Shown: positions 19,543 to 27,854 of the stretch, in pieces
Numbering within the stretch: position 1 is the stretch's first letter
Layout: every line of letters begins with the position of its first letter
NCBI RefSeq assembly: GCF_000407165.1
Contig: NZ_KE136480.1
Span: forward strand, 1,116,001 to 1,180,000
Length of the DNA: 64,000 nucleotides
Reading direction: 5' to 3'
Source of the DNA: Enterococcus haemoperoxidus ATCC BAA-382
GTDB lineage: Bacteria > Bacillota > Bacilli > Lactobacillales > Enterococcaceae
Program-made: the position numbers and the translations under genes
The notes under the pieces: generated by a model
What the model was told of the DNA's origin: nothing
Database searches by the model: none
Seen by the model: only the letters and a program-made list of their open reading frames with translations

Positions 19543-20052
19543 ATGAAAATCACACAATTATCTATCGATACGTTAAAGAGAGCACAAGAGCGTTTTGAAG
19601 AAACACTGGATCAGATGAGCGTAGAGGAAGCTAATGCGATGCCAAAGCCCTTGATCAAATCGGTTACTTGGTTGATTTGGCACACTGCAAGAGAGCTTGA
19701 TTATCAATTGTCTGAGCTGAACAAGACCAAACCGTTGTGGCTAGAATCAGGTTGGAGTGAGAAATTTGCGTTGGATTTACCTGATGATACAGAGGATTGG
19801 CGTCATACGCCAGAAGAAGCAGCAAAAGTGGTCGTATCGGATAAAAAAATCCTTTTAGATTATTTAACTGCAAGTGTTGATTTTACAAATGCCTATTTAG
19901 AAAACTTGGATGAAGCAAGTCTTAGTGATGTTGTGGATACAAACTGGACACCAGTTGTAACCCGTCAAGCTCGAATCGTTTCAGCTATTGATGATGCAGT
20001 GATGCATTCTGGACAAGCTGTTTATACAAGAAGATTGGTGATTGGCGAGTAG
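19543..20052 (+). CDS. DinB-like family protein
   Basis: A 169-residue all-helical protein resembling the DinB/YfiT-like superfamily. His residues at expected metal positions occur in LIWHTARELDYQ near residue 43 and DDAVMHSGQAVYTRR near 151. These proteins are metal-binding and some act as bacillithiol- or mycothiol-dependent transferases; the role here is unknown. The frame is open from 19423, but the AAAGGAGAGG site places the start at ATG 19543. It is flanked by terminators on both sides, so it is a single-gene unit. Confidence 0.75.
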   Translation: MKITQLSIDTLKRAQERFEETLDQMSVEEANAMPKPLIKSVTWLIWHTARELDYQLSELNKTKPLWLESGWSEKFALDLPDDTEDWRHTPEEAAKVVVSDKKILLDYLTASVDFTNAYLENLDEASLSDVVDTNWTPVVTRQARIVSAIDDAVMHSGQAVYTRRLVIGE

Positions 20053-20080
20053 TACTTATTTTCAACTGAAATAAAAAATG

Positions 20081-20110
20081 AAGAACTTGGGACTTACGTC
20101 CCAAGTTCTT
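20081..20110. terminator. Terminator between convergent genes
   Basis: Perfect 13-bp stem AAGAACTTGGGAC / GTCCCAAGTTCTT with a TTACG-like loop. It can serve the DinB-like gene and the convergent ABC exporter operon. Confidence 0.85.
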
Positions 20111-20153
20111 TCTGTTATTCAATAGATTTCAAAAATGCGCAAAAAATTTATGA

Positions 20154-20924
20154 TTAGCTTCTTAATCCACGTCCTCGATCAATCAAATACCAACAAACGG
20201 CATAAAGAACAGAAATGAATAAAATCAAAATGATCATAGAAAAGATGATCGGAACATCAATGGTTCCAAGAAAGCCATACCTAAACCCTGATATCATATA
20301 CACGATTGGATTTATTTTTGAAATAGATTGCCAGATTGGAGGCAACATTGATATCGCATAGAACACTCCGCCAAGATACGTTAGCGGCTGTAAAACAAAA
20401 GTTGGCACAATCGATACATCGTCGAACGACTGAGCAAAAATCCCATTTAATAACCCTGCTAATGAAAATAAAATAGCTGTCATAAGAAGGGTAATAATGA
20501 CAATAGACCAAGAATAAACGTGAAGTGGTACAAAGAATAAAGAGATCATTGTAACGAGTGTCCCTACTAGGACACTTCGACCAAGTCCACCGAAGACAAA
20601 TCCCCAAATAATAATATGCGTTGGGACAGGTGCAACAAGTAACTCTTCAATATTTTTCTGGAACTTTTGCGAGAAAAATGAAGAAGAGACATTGGCATAA
20701 GAGCTTGTAATGACTGACATCATAATAAGTCCAGGAACGATAAACTCCATATAAGAGAATCCTTCCATTTGACCGATTCGTCCACCGATCAGATTTCCGA
20801 AAATAACAAAATAAAGGGATGTAGTGATTACTGGTGGTACCAAAGTTTGTACCCAAATCCGTAGATAACGATTGGTTTCTTTTACTGCAAGGCTCCTTAA
20901 AGCCGTGAAATATAACTTAAACAT
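20154..20924 (-). CDS. ABC-2 type transporter permease
   Basis: A 256-residue integral membrane protein with six predicted helices and the ABC-2 pattern IVPGLIMMSVITSSYAN, then QKNIEELLVAPVP. ATG 20924 is 8 nt from an AAGGAG site, whereas earlier ATG codons are too close. It is the last gene of an arsR-ATPase-permease operon. It pairs with the upstream ATPase to form an exporter whose substrate is unknown; family members export drugs, polysaccharides or bacteriocins. Confidence 0.88.
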   Translation of the reverse strand: MFKLYFTALRSLAVKETNRYLRIWVQTLVPPVITTSLYFVIFGNLIGGRIGQMEGFSYMEFIVPGLIMMSVITSSYANVSSSFFSQKFQKNIEELLVAPVPTHIIIWGFVFGGLGRSVLVGTLVTMISLFFVPLHVYSWSIVIITLLMTAILFSLAGLLNGIFAQSFDDVSIVPTFVLQPLTYLGGVFYAISMLPPIWQSISKINPIVYMISGFRYGFLGTIDVPIIFSMIILILFISVLYAVCWYLIDRGRGLRS

Positions 20925-21003
20925 TTTCATTCTCCTTATTCGTATCAAAGTATTGATTTCTTAAATCAATCTGATGCTCATGACGTATATTATTCCACTA
21001 GCG

Positions 21004-21948
21004 TTACACTTGGGAAGTAGTACTGGCATCTACTAGGGGTTTTTCTTCTGTAATTTTTAGAAATAGTTCTTCTAGTCGATTGGATTTATTACGCATAGAA
21101 AGAACTTGGATTCCTTGATTTGTGAGCTGTTCAAATAGGCCATTCAAGCCTTGATTTCGTTCAATCTCTACTTCAAGTGTTTGCTCGTCTTCAAAAATAC
21201 ACTTGTAACCTGTGATTTCAGGTTTGTTTTCAAAAGGAGCTAAGTCGAAAATAAACGTTTCAAACTGCAACTTGGCTAGCAAGGTTTTCATGCTGGTGTT
21301 TTCAATTAACTGACCAGATTGTATGATACCAATATTGCGGCAAAGCATCTCTGCTTCTTCTAAGTAATGCGTCGTTAAAATGATCGTTGTGCCATTTTCA
21401 TTCAGTTCTCTTAGAAAATCCCACATTTCCCGTCTCAGTTCAATATCGACTCCAGCTGTAGGCTCATCTAAGATAAGTAAACGAGGCTCATGCATCAAAG
21501 CTCTGGCAATCATCAAACGGCGTTTCATCCCTCCAGAAAGCATGCGAGCACGTACATTTCGCTTTTCCCATAGATTAGATTGTCTTAGATATTTCTCGCT
21601 GCGCTTTAATGCTTCTTTTCTTGAAACACCATAGTAACCAGCTTGATTCACCACGATTTGTTCAACTGTTTCAAATGGATTAAAGTTAAACTCTTGTGGT
21701 ACTAAACCGATCTGTTGTTTGGCAAGAACTAAATCATTATCCAAGTCATAACCAAATACTTTTACTTTCCCTGATGTTTTATTAACAAGAGAAGTAATGA
21801 TACCGATCGTTGTGGATTTACCAGCACCATTCGGGCCTAAAAGTGCGTAAAAATCACCTTCTTCTACAACTAAATTGATGCCCTTAAGAGCTTCGACTCC
21901 ACTTCCATATACTTTTTTCAAATCGTTTATTTCGAGTGCATACGTCAT
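21004..21948 (-). CDS. ABC transporter ATP-binding protein
   Basis: A 314-residue ATPase. Walker A GPNGAGKST is at residues 38-46, the Q-loop VPQEFN near 84, the signature LSGGMKRRL near 137, and Walker B LLILDEPTAGVD near 158 with the switch His about 30 residues later. The C-terminal 90 residues form the accessory domain typical of DrrA/CcmA-type exporters. Its ATG directly follows the stop of the arsR-type gene with no gap, so the two are translationally coupled. It energises the ABC-2 permease encoded next. Confidence 0.92.
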   Translation of the reverse strand: MTYALEINDLKKVYGSGVEALKGINLVVEEGDFYALLGPNGAGKSTTIGIITSLVNKTSGKVKVFGYDLDNDLVLAKQQIGLVPQEFNFNPFETVEQIVVNQAGYYGVSRKEALKRSEKYLRQSNLWEKRNVRARMLSGGMKRRLMIARALMHEPRLLILDEPTAGVDIELRREMWDFLRELNENGTTIILTTHYLEEAEMLCRNIGIIQSGQLIENTSMKTLLAKLQFETFIFDLAPFENKPEITGYKCIFEDEQTLEVEIERNQGLNGLFEQLTNQGIQVLSMRNKSNRLEELFLKITEEKPLVDASTTSQV

Positions 21949-22275
21949 TTAATTACTATCTCCTTTTGTCTCTTTAGTATATTGGCAAAGACAATCTTCT
22001 TCGCTATCAGAAAGTAAATGCATCATAGAGCTCATAAATTCTTTTACGAACTCTTCTCTTAATGTATAATGATGCCACTGGCTTTGTTTACTGACAGAAA
22101 CAATACCAGCGCTTTCTAAAACTTTCATATGATGAGAAAGAGTGGGCTGTGTAAAATCAAAGTGTTTCAATACATCGCAGGCGCACATACTACTATACGA
22201 AAGCAAATCGATTATTTTCATTCGCTTAGGATCAGCCATTGCTTTAAGTACTAAAGAAAGTTTTTCGTAATCCAT
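21949..22275 (-). CDS. ArsR/SmtB-family repressor of the ABC exporter operon
   Basis: A 108-residue winged-helix repressor. The recognition helix is FTQPTLSHHMKVLESAGIV. MCACDVL (Cys 31 and 33) sits where arsenic- or cadmium-sensing ArsR proteins carry ExCVCDL, and a second Cys pair, CLC (95 and 97), is near the C-terminus. This suggests thiol-based sensing of a soft metal(loid), although the regulated exporter is not a typical metal pump. The frame is open to 22341, but AGGAGG spacing selects ATG 22275. A palindrome at the predicted transcript start suggests autorepression. Confidence 0.88.
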   Translation of the reverse strand: MDYEKLSLVLKAMADPKRMKIIDLLSYSSMCACDVLKHFDFTQPTLSHHMKVLESAGIVSVSKQSQWHHYTLREEFVKEFMSSMMHLLSDSEEDCLCQYTKETKGDSN

Positions 22276-22292
22276 GTTCATTCCTCCTGAAT

Positions 22293-22308
22293 ATAGATGA
22301 CTGTCTAT
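22293..22308. promoter_or_regulatory. Candidate ArsR operator
   Basis: Imperfect palindrome ATAGATGACTGTCTAT overlapping the predicted +1 of the arsR-ABC operon, a position suited to repression. Confidence 0.5.
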
Positions 22309-22312
22309 GTTT

Positions 22313-22341
22313 AATATAGGGGAACATGAATGGAATGTCAA
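22313..22341 (-). promoter_or_regulatory. Promoter of the arsR-ABC exporter operon
   Basis: On the minus strand, TTGACA and TATATT with an exact 17-bp spacer. Confidence 0.75.
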
Positions 22342-22457
22342 GTAGCACTATTCCTGAAAATTAGTATAAAAAATAGAACAAACGCTAAGTTATCTCTGAA
22401 ATAAAGTGATAATAATGGACAATTAAATAGACCACACTTCATCACGTGAAGCAATAC

Positions 22458-22466
22458 TGTTATAAT
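22458..22466 (+). promoter_or_regulatory. Extended -10 promoter of truA
   Basis: TGTTATAAT, a perfect extended -10 box, about 60 bp before the truA start. The -35 region is weak. Confidence 0.55.
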
Positions 22467-22524
22467 AGAAGCGAATACTAGTAAAATCAATGAAAAATGC
22501 ATTTTAAGAGGAGTAAACTAAAAA

Positions 22525-23268
22525 ATGAGAAACATTAAATTGACAATCGAGTACGATGGTACAAGATATCTTGGCTGGCAAAGACTCGGTGATTCAGATA
22601 AAACGATTCAAGGAAAAATCGAGAACATCTTGACACAGATAACACGTTCAAAAATTGAAATCATAGGTTCTGGTCGAACGGATGCTGGAACGCATGCCAG
22701 AGGACAAATTGCGAATTTTAAAACAGATAGTAAAATGGCACTATCAGAGATGATTGAAAGTTTAAATCGTTATCTTCCGCAAGATATTGTTATAAAAGAA
22801 ATAGAAGAAGTTCCAGAAAGATTCCATGCTCGATATAATGCCAAAGGGAAAAAATATAGTTATTATCTCTGGAATAATGCGATTCCTTCTGCTTTTGAGC
22901 GTCATTACAGTTTCCATTATTCTGAAGAGCTTGATTTTGAGTTGATGGATGAAGCTTGTCGGAAATTAATCGGAACTCATGATTTTATTGGGTTTTCATC
23001 TCTTAAAAAGACTAAAAAATCAACAACCCGAACAATCAATGAATTATCGATTCAAAAAGAAGGGGATCTTATTCATTTTACCTTTATTGGAGATGGCTTT
23101 TTGCATAAAATGGTTAGAATTTTGATGGGCACCCTCTTAGAAATTGGATCAGGAACACTGAAATTAGAAACGATCGATGAAGTATTTAAAAGTAAAATCA
23201 GAAGTGAGGCAGGCATGACTGTTCCGGCACAAGGATTGTTTTTAGATGAAGTTTATTATCGTGATTGA
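22525..23268 (+). CDS. truA: tRNA pseudouridine synthase A
   Basis: A 247-residue enzyme converting uridines 38-40 in the tRNA anticodon stem-loop to pseudouridine. The catalytic Asp lies in SGRTDAGTHARGQ near residue 53, and the conserved YSYYLWN and HDFIGFSS motifs are present. Length and N-terminus match the family. It stands alone with an extended -10 promoter and a very strong terminator. Many enterococci keep another truA in a ribosomal/energy-coupling cluster, so this may be a second copy; I cannot tell from the window. Confidence 0.93.
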   Translation: MRNIKLTIEYDGTRYLGWQRLGDSDKTIQGKIENILTQITRSKIEIIGSGRTDAGTHARGQIANFKTDSKMALSEMIESLNRYLPQDIVIKEIEEVPERFHARYNAKGKKYSYYLWNNAIPSAFERHYSFHYSEELDFELMDEACRKLIGTHDFIGFSSLKKTKKSTTRTINELSIQKEGDLIHFTFIGDGFLHKMVRILMGTLLEIGSGTLKLETIDEVFKSKIRSEAGMTVPAQGLFLDEVYYRD

Positions 23269-23304
23269 AGGTAAAAAATTAGACTTAATTGCAGTTTGAC
23301 TATT

Positions 23305-23349
23305 AAATAACCTGAAGTGTAACGCTGGGAGTTACACTTCAGGTTATTT
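23305..23349. terminator. Strong bidirectional terminator
   Basis: A 19-bp perfect stem (AAATAACCTGAAGTGTAAC and its complement) with a 7-base loop, between convergent truA and the esterase gene. Confidence 0.9.
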
Positions 23350-23435
23350 AATTTATCAAGCAGTTGCATCATCAAATTCAACAAAAAAACTGAAACATCT
23401 AAAAGAGTCGTAGTTTCTATAAAAGGTTTTTATAT

Positions 23436-24314
23436 TCATTTTAAAGAAAACTCTTTGAAAAAAGCAAGTTCATCATTATTACACTGTCTTGCAATATCAC
23501 TTTTCTGATTCAAATGAAAGACATGTCCTAGCTCGGAATGATCTTGATTTGCGTAAAGACGGTAAGTTGTTTCAACGCCTTTAGACTGCAATAACGCTAC
23601 CAATGGCTGGGCAAGATCTTTTAACATATCGTGTGTAGCGGTTGTAACAAAAGTTGGTGGGAAACTGTCTGTGATATAACGCTCTACTGGAAACTGGCTT
23701 TCCAATGTGGGGGTGATCGTATCACCAAAGTAAAATGGAAAGTCTTGATTAATAGCACCATTTTCTCCAATGAAATAGGCGCCACAGTTCAAAGCGACTG
23801 CCTTAAACTGGATGGCAGCAACTTTAAACGGAAAGTTTTGTGCATAAACTGAGTTACTTGTTAGCGTAGTATATTGTTCTACCAATTGAGCGCCAGCGCT
23901 ATCGCCAACTAAAAAGAGGTGATCTAAATCAATGTAGTAGCTTTGTCCATGTTCAATCAACCAATTCATCAAAGCATTCGTATCTTCCAATGGAGCAGGA
24001 TATTGATGATCAGGTGCCAAACGATAATTGAAATTCACTACGGTAAAGCCTTGTGTTGCCAAATACATAGTATAAAAGCGATAAAGTTCTTTATCGCCAT
24101 AGAAGAACCCACCACCATGAATATTGATGATCGTGGGTAAACAGGTAGTGGTCCCTATAGGATAATAAATATCAAACGTATTTTCAATACCGTATGGACC
24201 GTAAGATAAGTCTTTGATTATTTCTAGAGTATCTGGTTCAGTCAAACCAGCATCTCGTTTTTCATCATGTTCTCTTATTTGATCGCGCATTGTTGGAATG
24301 TCAAAAGTTGCCAT
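23436..24314 (-). CDS. Alpha/beta hydrolase (HSL-like esterase)
   Basis: A 292-residue cytoplasmic esterase/lipase of the hormone-sensitive-lipase type. It has the oxyanion motif HGGG (followed by FFYG) near residue 68, the nucleophile elbow GDSAG near 144, and likely Asp and His triad members in THDMLKD near 236 and DHSELGH near 268. The substrate is probably a short acyl ester. ATG 24314 follows an AGGGGG site. A near-perfect cre site lies between its -35 and -10 regions, so CcpA repression is likely. Confidence 0.88.
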   Translation of the reverse strand: MATFDIPTMRDQIREHDEKRDAGLTEPDTLEIIKDLSYGPYGIENTFDIYYPIGTTTCLPTIINIHGGGFFYGDKELYRFYTMYLATQGFTVVNFNYRLAPDHQYPAPLEDTNALMNWLIEHGQSYYIDLDHLFLVGDSAGAQLVEQYTTLTSNSVYAQNFPFKVAAIQFKAVALNCGAYFIGENGAINQDFPFYFGDTITPTLESQFPVERYITDSFPPTFVTTATHDMLKDLAQPLVALLQSKGVETTYRLYANQDHSELGHVFHLNQKSDIARQCNNDELAFFKEFSLK

Positions 24315-24362
24315 AGTTGTTGCCCCCTAATGAAATATGTTTCATATTTTGATGCTATTTGT

Positions 24363-24391
24363 ATTATAATTGAAAGCGATTACCTTTGGAA
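24363..24391 (-). promoter_or_regulatory. Esterase promoter with embedded cre-like site
   Basis: On the minus strand, TTCCAA and TATAAT with a 17-bp spacer. TTGAAAGCGATTACC at 24370-24384 matches the cre consensus except the last base and fills the spacer. Confidence 0.55.
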
Positions 24392-24524
24392 GTAAAAGTA
24401 GTTTTTTCATTCTTTTTAATAGGTAAAGAGATTAGTATGGAAATTAAAAAGAGTATAGCTTAAAAAAGCAACAACCTATTAACCTATATTTTATGTAGTT
24501 GGAATATTTTTTTTAAGGTTTTGT

Positions 24525-24533
24525 TGTTATAAT
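24525..24533 (+). promoter_or_regulatory. Extended -10 promoter of the XRE-EIIB gene
   Basis: TGTTATAAT about 107 bp before the GTG start. The rest of the 24315-24639 gap shows no open frame or strong hairpin. Confidence 0.5.
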
Positions 24534-24639
24534 AAGTCTATGGAGCATCACATTTGTGAATTCAACTAATAGTTGAGGCGGGGTATCACTTATTCAACGG
24601 ATAGCTGTTTGCCCAACGTTAATCTAGGAGGTTATGCTG

Positions 24640-25251
24640 GTGGTAGAGATTGGAAACAAAATAAAAGAATTAAGAGAATCAAAAAAAATGACTCAAAAAG
24701 AGTTAGCCGAGTTTCTGAATGTTACGCCTCAAGCCGTTTCGAAATGGGAACGGAATAAAAGCTACCCAGATTTGGATACGTTGGTAAAGCTCAGCAAGTA
24801 TTTCAACATTTCAACCGATACTATTTTAGGAAATACTAAACAATCATTTTTTAGCTCTCTTTTTTCAAAAAAGGAAGGTAGAAAAAGTATGGAAAATGAT
24901 AACAAAGTTAAGAATGAGAAGACGTCAAAAAAAATGGGAAATCCTCAAAAGATCCTACTATTTGGAATTACAGGGATGATGACAGATTATGAAATGTATA
25001 CAGGTTTATTGGTGACGAAAATGAATAATCTAGCGAGAGATAACAATATAAACGTAACGGTCCAAGCGTATAGTGTGTCTAAAATCGCTGAAAAAGGCAG
25101 AGATGCTGATTGTATTTTATTATGTCCAGAACTTCACTATGCCGAAGAGGAAATCAAACATAAATTCCCAGAGATCCCTGTCAAAATTATTGCTAAAAAA
25201 GATTATGCTATGTTAGATGGTATGAAGATTTTGAAAAATGTATGGGTGTAA
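24640..25251 (+). CDS. XRE regulator fused to a Cys-less PTS EIIB-like domain
   Basis: A 203-residue two-domain protein. Residues 2-63 form an XRE helix-turn-helix (MTQKELAEFLNVTPQAVSKWE). After a Lys-rich linker, residues 103-198 resemble the lactose/cellobiose-type EIIB fold: KILLFGITGM aligns with the usual KILLVCxxGM, and SVSKIAEKGRDADCILLCPELHY and DYAMLDGMKIL match its later strands. The phosphorylatable Cys is replaced by Gly at about 109, so the domain probably senses rather than transfers phosphate. GTG 24640 has ideal spacing (8 nt) from AGGAGG; ATG 24634 is too close. Single gene followed by hairpin element B. Confidence 0.75.
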   Translation: MVEIGNKIKELRESKKMTQKELAEFLNVTPQAVSKWERNKSYPDLDTLVKLSKYFNISTDTILGNTKQSFFSSLFSKKEGRKSMENDNKVKNEKTSKKMGNPQKILLFGITGMMTDYEMYTGLLVTKMNNLARDNNINVTVQAYSVSKIAEKGRDADCILLCPELHYAEEEIKHKFPEIPVKIIAKKDYAMLDGMKILKNVWV

Positions 25252-25269
25252 CCGCTACTTAAATAATAC

Positions 25270-25375
25270 GAGCGTGGGACAAAACTAAAAAACAGTTTTG
25301 TTTCGCGCTCTAAATCCGAATAAACGGCGAGAAAAAAGCAGCTCCTTCGGAAATAAGCGTTTTTGTCTCGGCCTC
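25270..25375 (+). repeat. Intergenic hairpin element, copy B (likely terminator)
   Basis: Same stem as copy A (GAGCGTGGGACAAAAC paired through G-U to GTTTTGTTTCGCGCTC), followed by a second module, CGGCGAGAAAAAAG ... TTTTTGTCTCGGCCTC, that can form its own stem. It directly follows the XRE-EIIB gene. Confidence 0.75.
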
Positions 25376-25476
25376 TGTTTTTATATTTTAAAGAATAAAG
25401 ATTATTAAATCATCTTGTAATTGCGTATAATTAGAGTGTCAGAATTGCCAAAGAAATTGGGTCTAGGGGGAGCAAT

Positions 25477-26127
25477 ATGAATTTTTTGAAAAAATATGGA
25501 TTTTATTTTCTATTATTAGGTGTAATAAGTGATTTCTTAACACCGTATAGCTTGGGTTTGTTTTATCCAAAAATGAGTCAAATGACCATGGTGATCAGTA
25601 TATTTGGAGATGTCGATAGTCCAGTACGACGTGCATTTTTGATTTGGTCTGTAGTATCAGGTCTATTATTTGTATTGGCAATACCGGCAGTGTATCAAGC
25701 TTTTAGAACTACGTCAAAGACATTAGCCAGCTTATTAACTCTATCAATTGGGGTGTATGGGATTGGAGATTGTCTGTTTACTGGATTGTTTAGCATTAAC
25801 ACGGAACAAGCAAATTGGAATTTTTCTACATGGGTTCATAATATTGGCTCTGGCTTAGGGTACGCTGGTTTTCTACTTTTCCCCCTTTTTTTGTATTTAC
25901 TTTATCAAAAACAAGGTAAAACAATCTTTAGCAAACGTTACTTGATTTTGTTTCTGATCAGTATTTTTTTTGCAAGTATATATGGTTTAGCTCGAATTCC
26001 TGGAATCAATCAGTTTCCCGTTTTGAATCAAATCGGTTTTTGTCAGCGGCTAAGTTTTATCTTTAATTACTTACCGATAATGATTTTTGCCATAAATCAA
26101 ATCAAAAGTAAGAAAGTTAACTATTAA
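25477..26127 (+). CDS. DUF998-like integral membrane protein
   Basis: A 216-residue protein with six predicted helices. The pattern of the family is visible: a helix containing FGDVDSP and then WSVVSGLLFVLAIPAVYQAF, GDCLFTGLFSI, and WVHNIGSGLGYAGF. DUF998 proteins have no established function. ATG 25477 follows GGGGGAGC. It is a single-gene unit bounded by hairpin element B and a terminator. Confidence 0.65.
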   Translation: MNFLKKYGFYFLLLGVISDFLTPYSLGLFYPKMSQMTMVISIFGDVDSPVRRAFLIWSVVSGLLFVLAIPAVYQAFRTTSKTLASLLTLSIGVYGIGDCLFTGLFSINTEQANWNFSTWVHNIGSGLGYAGFLLFPLFLYLLYQKQGKTIFSKRYLILFLISIFFASIYGLARIPGINQFPVLNQIGFCQRLSFIFNYLPIMIFAINQIKSKKVNY

Positions 26128-26226
26128 TAAAGGTAAGAAAATGATTGAAACGGTACCAGCAAAAGTAGAGTTATATTATTAAATAGTAACGTTTGGCGCT
26201 GAGTATATAAGAGATTATAAATAAAG

Positions 26227-26270
26227 AAGGAATCGTGTGGTGGAATTTTTAGCTCATGATTCCTTTTTTG
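26227..26270 (+). terminator. Terminator after the DUF998-like gene
   Basis: Stem AAGGAATCGTG / CATGATTCCTT (one G-U pair) followed by TTTTTT. Confidence 0.8.
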
Positions 26271-26355
26271 ATTACGTAATAGGGACAGCGAGAAGATTAA
26301 TGTCTTTTTAATGATAGATAAAACGACAAAATGTATGATATTTTGTATTTTTAAA

Positions 26356-26565
26356 TGATAGAATAATACTTGGAAGTGATTTAAGGGTACCAGACTTCAT
26401 GAGCTACTTCGATCGCATCAACTCCTAAGAGCTAAAGCTCCAAGGAGTGAAGGTCTTAGGAAAAAATAGATAGAATGAGGCAAAAACATCTCAGCCCTAT
26501 TTTTTCTCTTTTCCTATCAAAGCTGATCAAGCTCTTTTAGCTTTTTAAATTTAGGAGGAATAAAA
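26356..26565 (+). promoter_or_regulatory. Long structured leader of the first PAP2 gene
   Basis: An extended -10 box TGATAGAAT (26356-26364) starts a leader of about 195 nt. It holds hairpin 1 (26421-26448, ACTCCT / AGGAGT with inner GAGCT / AGCTC). Then GAAAAAATAG (26460-26469) pairs with CTATTTTTTC (26497-26506) around a small GAG/CTC loop. A 3' AGCT-rich hairpin ends in TTTTTAAATTTAGGAGG. The layout parallels the leader of the purine permease at 40158. No known riboswitch signature was recognised. Confidence 0.5.
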
Positions 26566-27471
26566 ATGTTAAAGAAAATGTCAGATAGCAGAAGAATTGC
26601 AATAGTTATCGCAATTTTTGTCGTTTTACTTGGGATTGGTACGTTTGGGGACTTAGCAATCTCAAATGCAGTGATGAGTCAAAATTCATACATTGCCACC
26701 TTTTTACAAAATTATGCCTGTTTTCCCGTAGGGGTCGTAATCATGATGAGCGGAGAAATTATTATTCATTTTGCGGTTCGATCAAGCCAACCTATGATAG
26801 CAAAAGTGTTGATTGCCGTGTCTGGAGTAGGTCTATCCTTTTATGGGATATGGTACTATTTAAAATTTGCTATTCAGTATACCTTATCATCTATCCAAAA
26901 TGTCGAGCATGGTCGTCCAATCGGGCAAGCAAATAATGATGGTGGTGTTAATCCCACGTTACCAACAATTATCAATATCATGATTTGTTTCGTTGTTTTT
27001 GCTGTAGCAACGTTGATCATTCAAAAATGGTTACGCCATAAAACGGCAGAAGAGTTCGATCGTTTAATGCGTGTGGCTATTTTAGGAATTGCAGTAGCCT
27101 TTGTTTATCTAATGTGTGTAGAGGAAATTAAAATTTTATGGGGGCGTGTTCGTCCATACGAGCTAAATGCTATCCAAGATAATTTTACGCCATGGTACAA
27201 AATGAATGGACCAACTGGACATAAGTCATTCCCGTCAGGACATTCTTGTGAAAGCATGTTTGCTATATTCTTTCCTTTATACGCGAGTTCTAAAAATACT
27301 AAGCTACGTAAAAAATTATTGGTTTTTGGTGTGACTTGGGGCGCTATTACAGCAATCAGTCGAGTGTTATTAGGCTGTCATTTCTTTAGTGATGCGACGA
27401 TGGGGGCCTTCATCATTGTATTCCTTGTTTTTGTTGGGACAAGATGTGCCCAGCTAAAATTGGTAGACTAA
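26566..27471 (+). CDS. PAP2-family membrane phosphatase, first copy
   Basis: A 301-residue membrane protein with about six helices carrying the three phosphatase motifs: KxxxxxxRP as KILWGRVRPYE near 192, PSGH in HKSFPSGHS near 224, and SRxxxGxHxxxD as SRVLLGCHFFSDAT near 265. Family members dephosphorylate undecaprenyl diphosphate, phosphatidylglycerol phosphate or similar lipids. A close paralogue lies beyond the giant adhesin gene at 39099. The start ATG 26566 follows AGGAGG. Confidence 0.88.
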   Translation: MLKKMSDSRRIAIVIAIFVVLLGIGTFGDLAISNAVMSQNSYIATFLQNYACFPVGVVIMMSGEIIIHFAVRSSQPMIAKVLIAVSGVGLSFYGIWYYLKFAIQYTLSSIQNVEHGRPIGQANNDGGVNPTLPTIINIMICFVVFAVATLIIQKWLRHKTAEEFDRLMRVAILGIAVAFVYLMCVEEIKILWGRVRPYELNAIQDNFTPWYKMNGPTGHKSFPSGHSCESMFAIFFPLYASSKNTKLRKKLLVFGVTWGAITAISRVLLGCHFFSDATMGAFIIVFLVFVGTRCAQLKLVD

Positions 27472-27854
27472 GAAATAATCGATCAATCTATTAAAATCTA
27501 AGTATAAATCTGGAAAAACGAACAATTTATTGTTGGTTTTTCCAGGTTTTTTTAGTCTGTTTGGATAGTATGGATGTAAAGAACCCTTTTAGTTGAAGCG
27601 GAGTAATCAAAAAAATGCAAAACAACATATTTATTTTGTTATAGAGCCATAAAACATTACATATATGAAAATAATCATGAAACACATAAAATGAAAACTA
27701 CCTGCATAAAGAAATAAAATAATAGAATCAGAAAGGATTTTTAAAGAAAGTGGCACAGTCATTCAATTGATCAAAATATGAATTAATATTCCATGCGTGT
27801 GCCAGACTATTTAAAAAAAGCATATTAGAGTAAAACATAGGGGGAATCTACTAA
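27472..27854. other. Intergenic region before the giant adhesin
   Basis: A 383-bp AT-rich gap. It holds the terminator at 27510-27552 and, closer to the adhesin start, an inverted repeat TGGCACA (27751-27757) / TGTGCCA (27798-27804) about 50 bp before the ATG. That repeat could be a leader hairpin or operator. No open frame of note. Confidence 0.5.
27510..27552 (+). terminator. Terminator after the first PAP2 gene
   Basis: Stem CTGGAAAAAC / GTTTTTCCAG followed by a T run. Confidence 0.85.

Noticed and set aside
24571-24758. Open frame overlapping the start of the XRE-EIIB gene
   Set aside because: It runs in another frame through the helix-turn-helix coding sequence and lacks a ribosome site.
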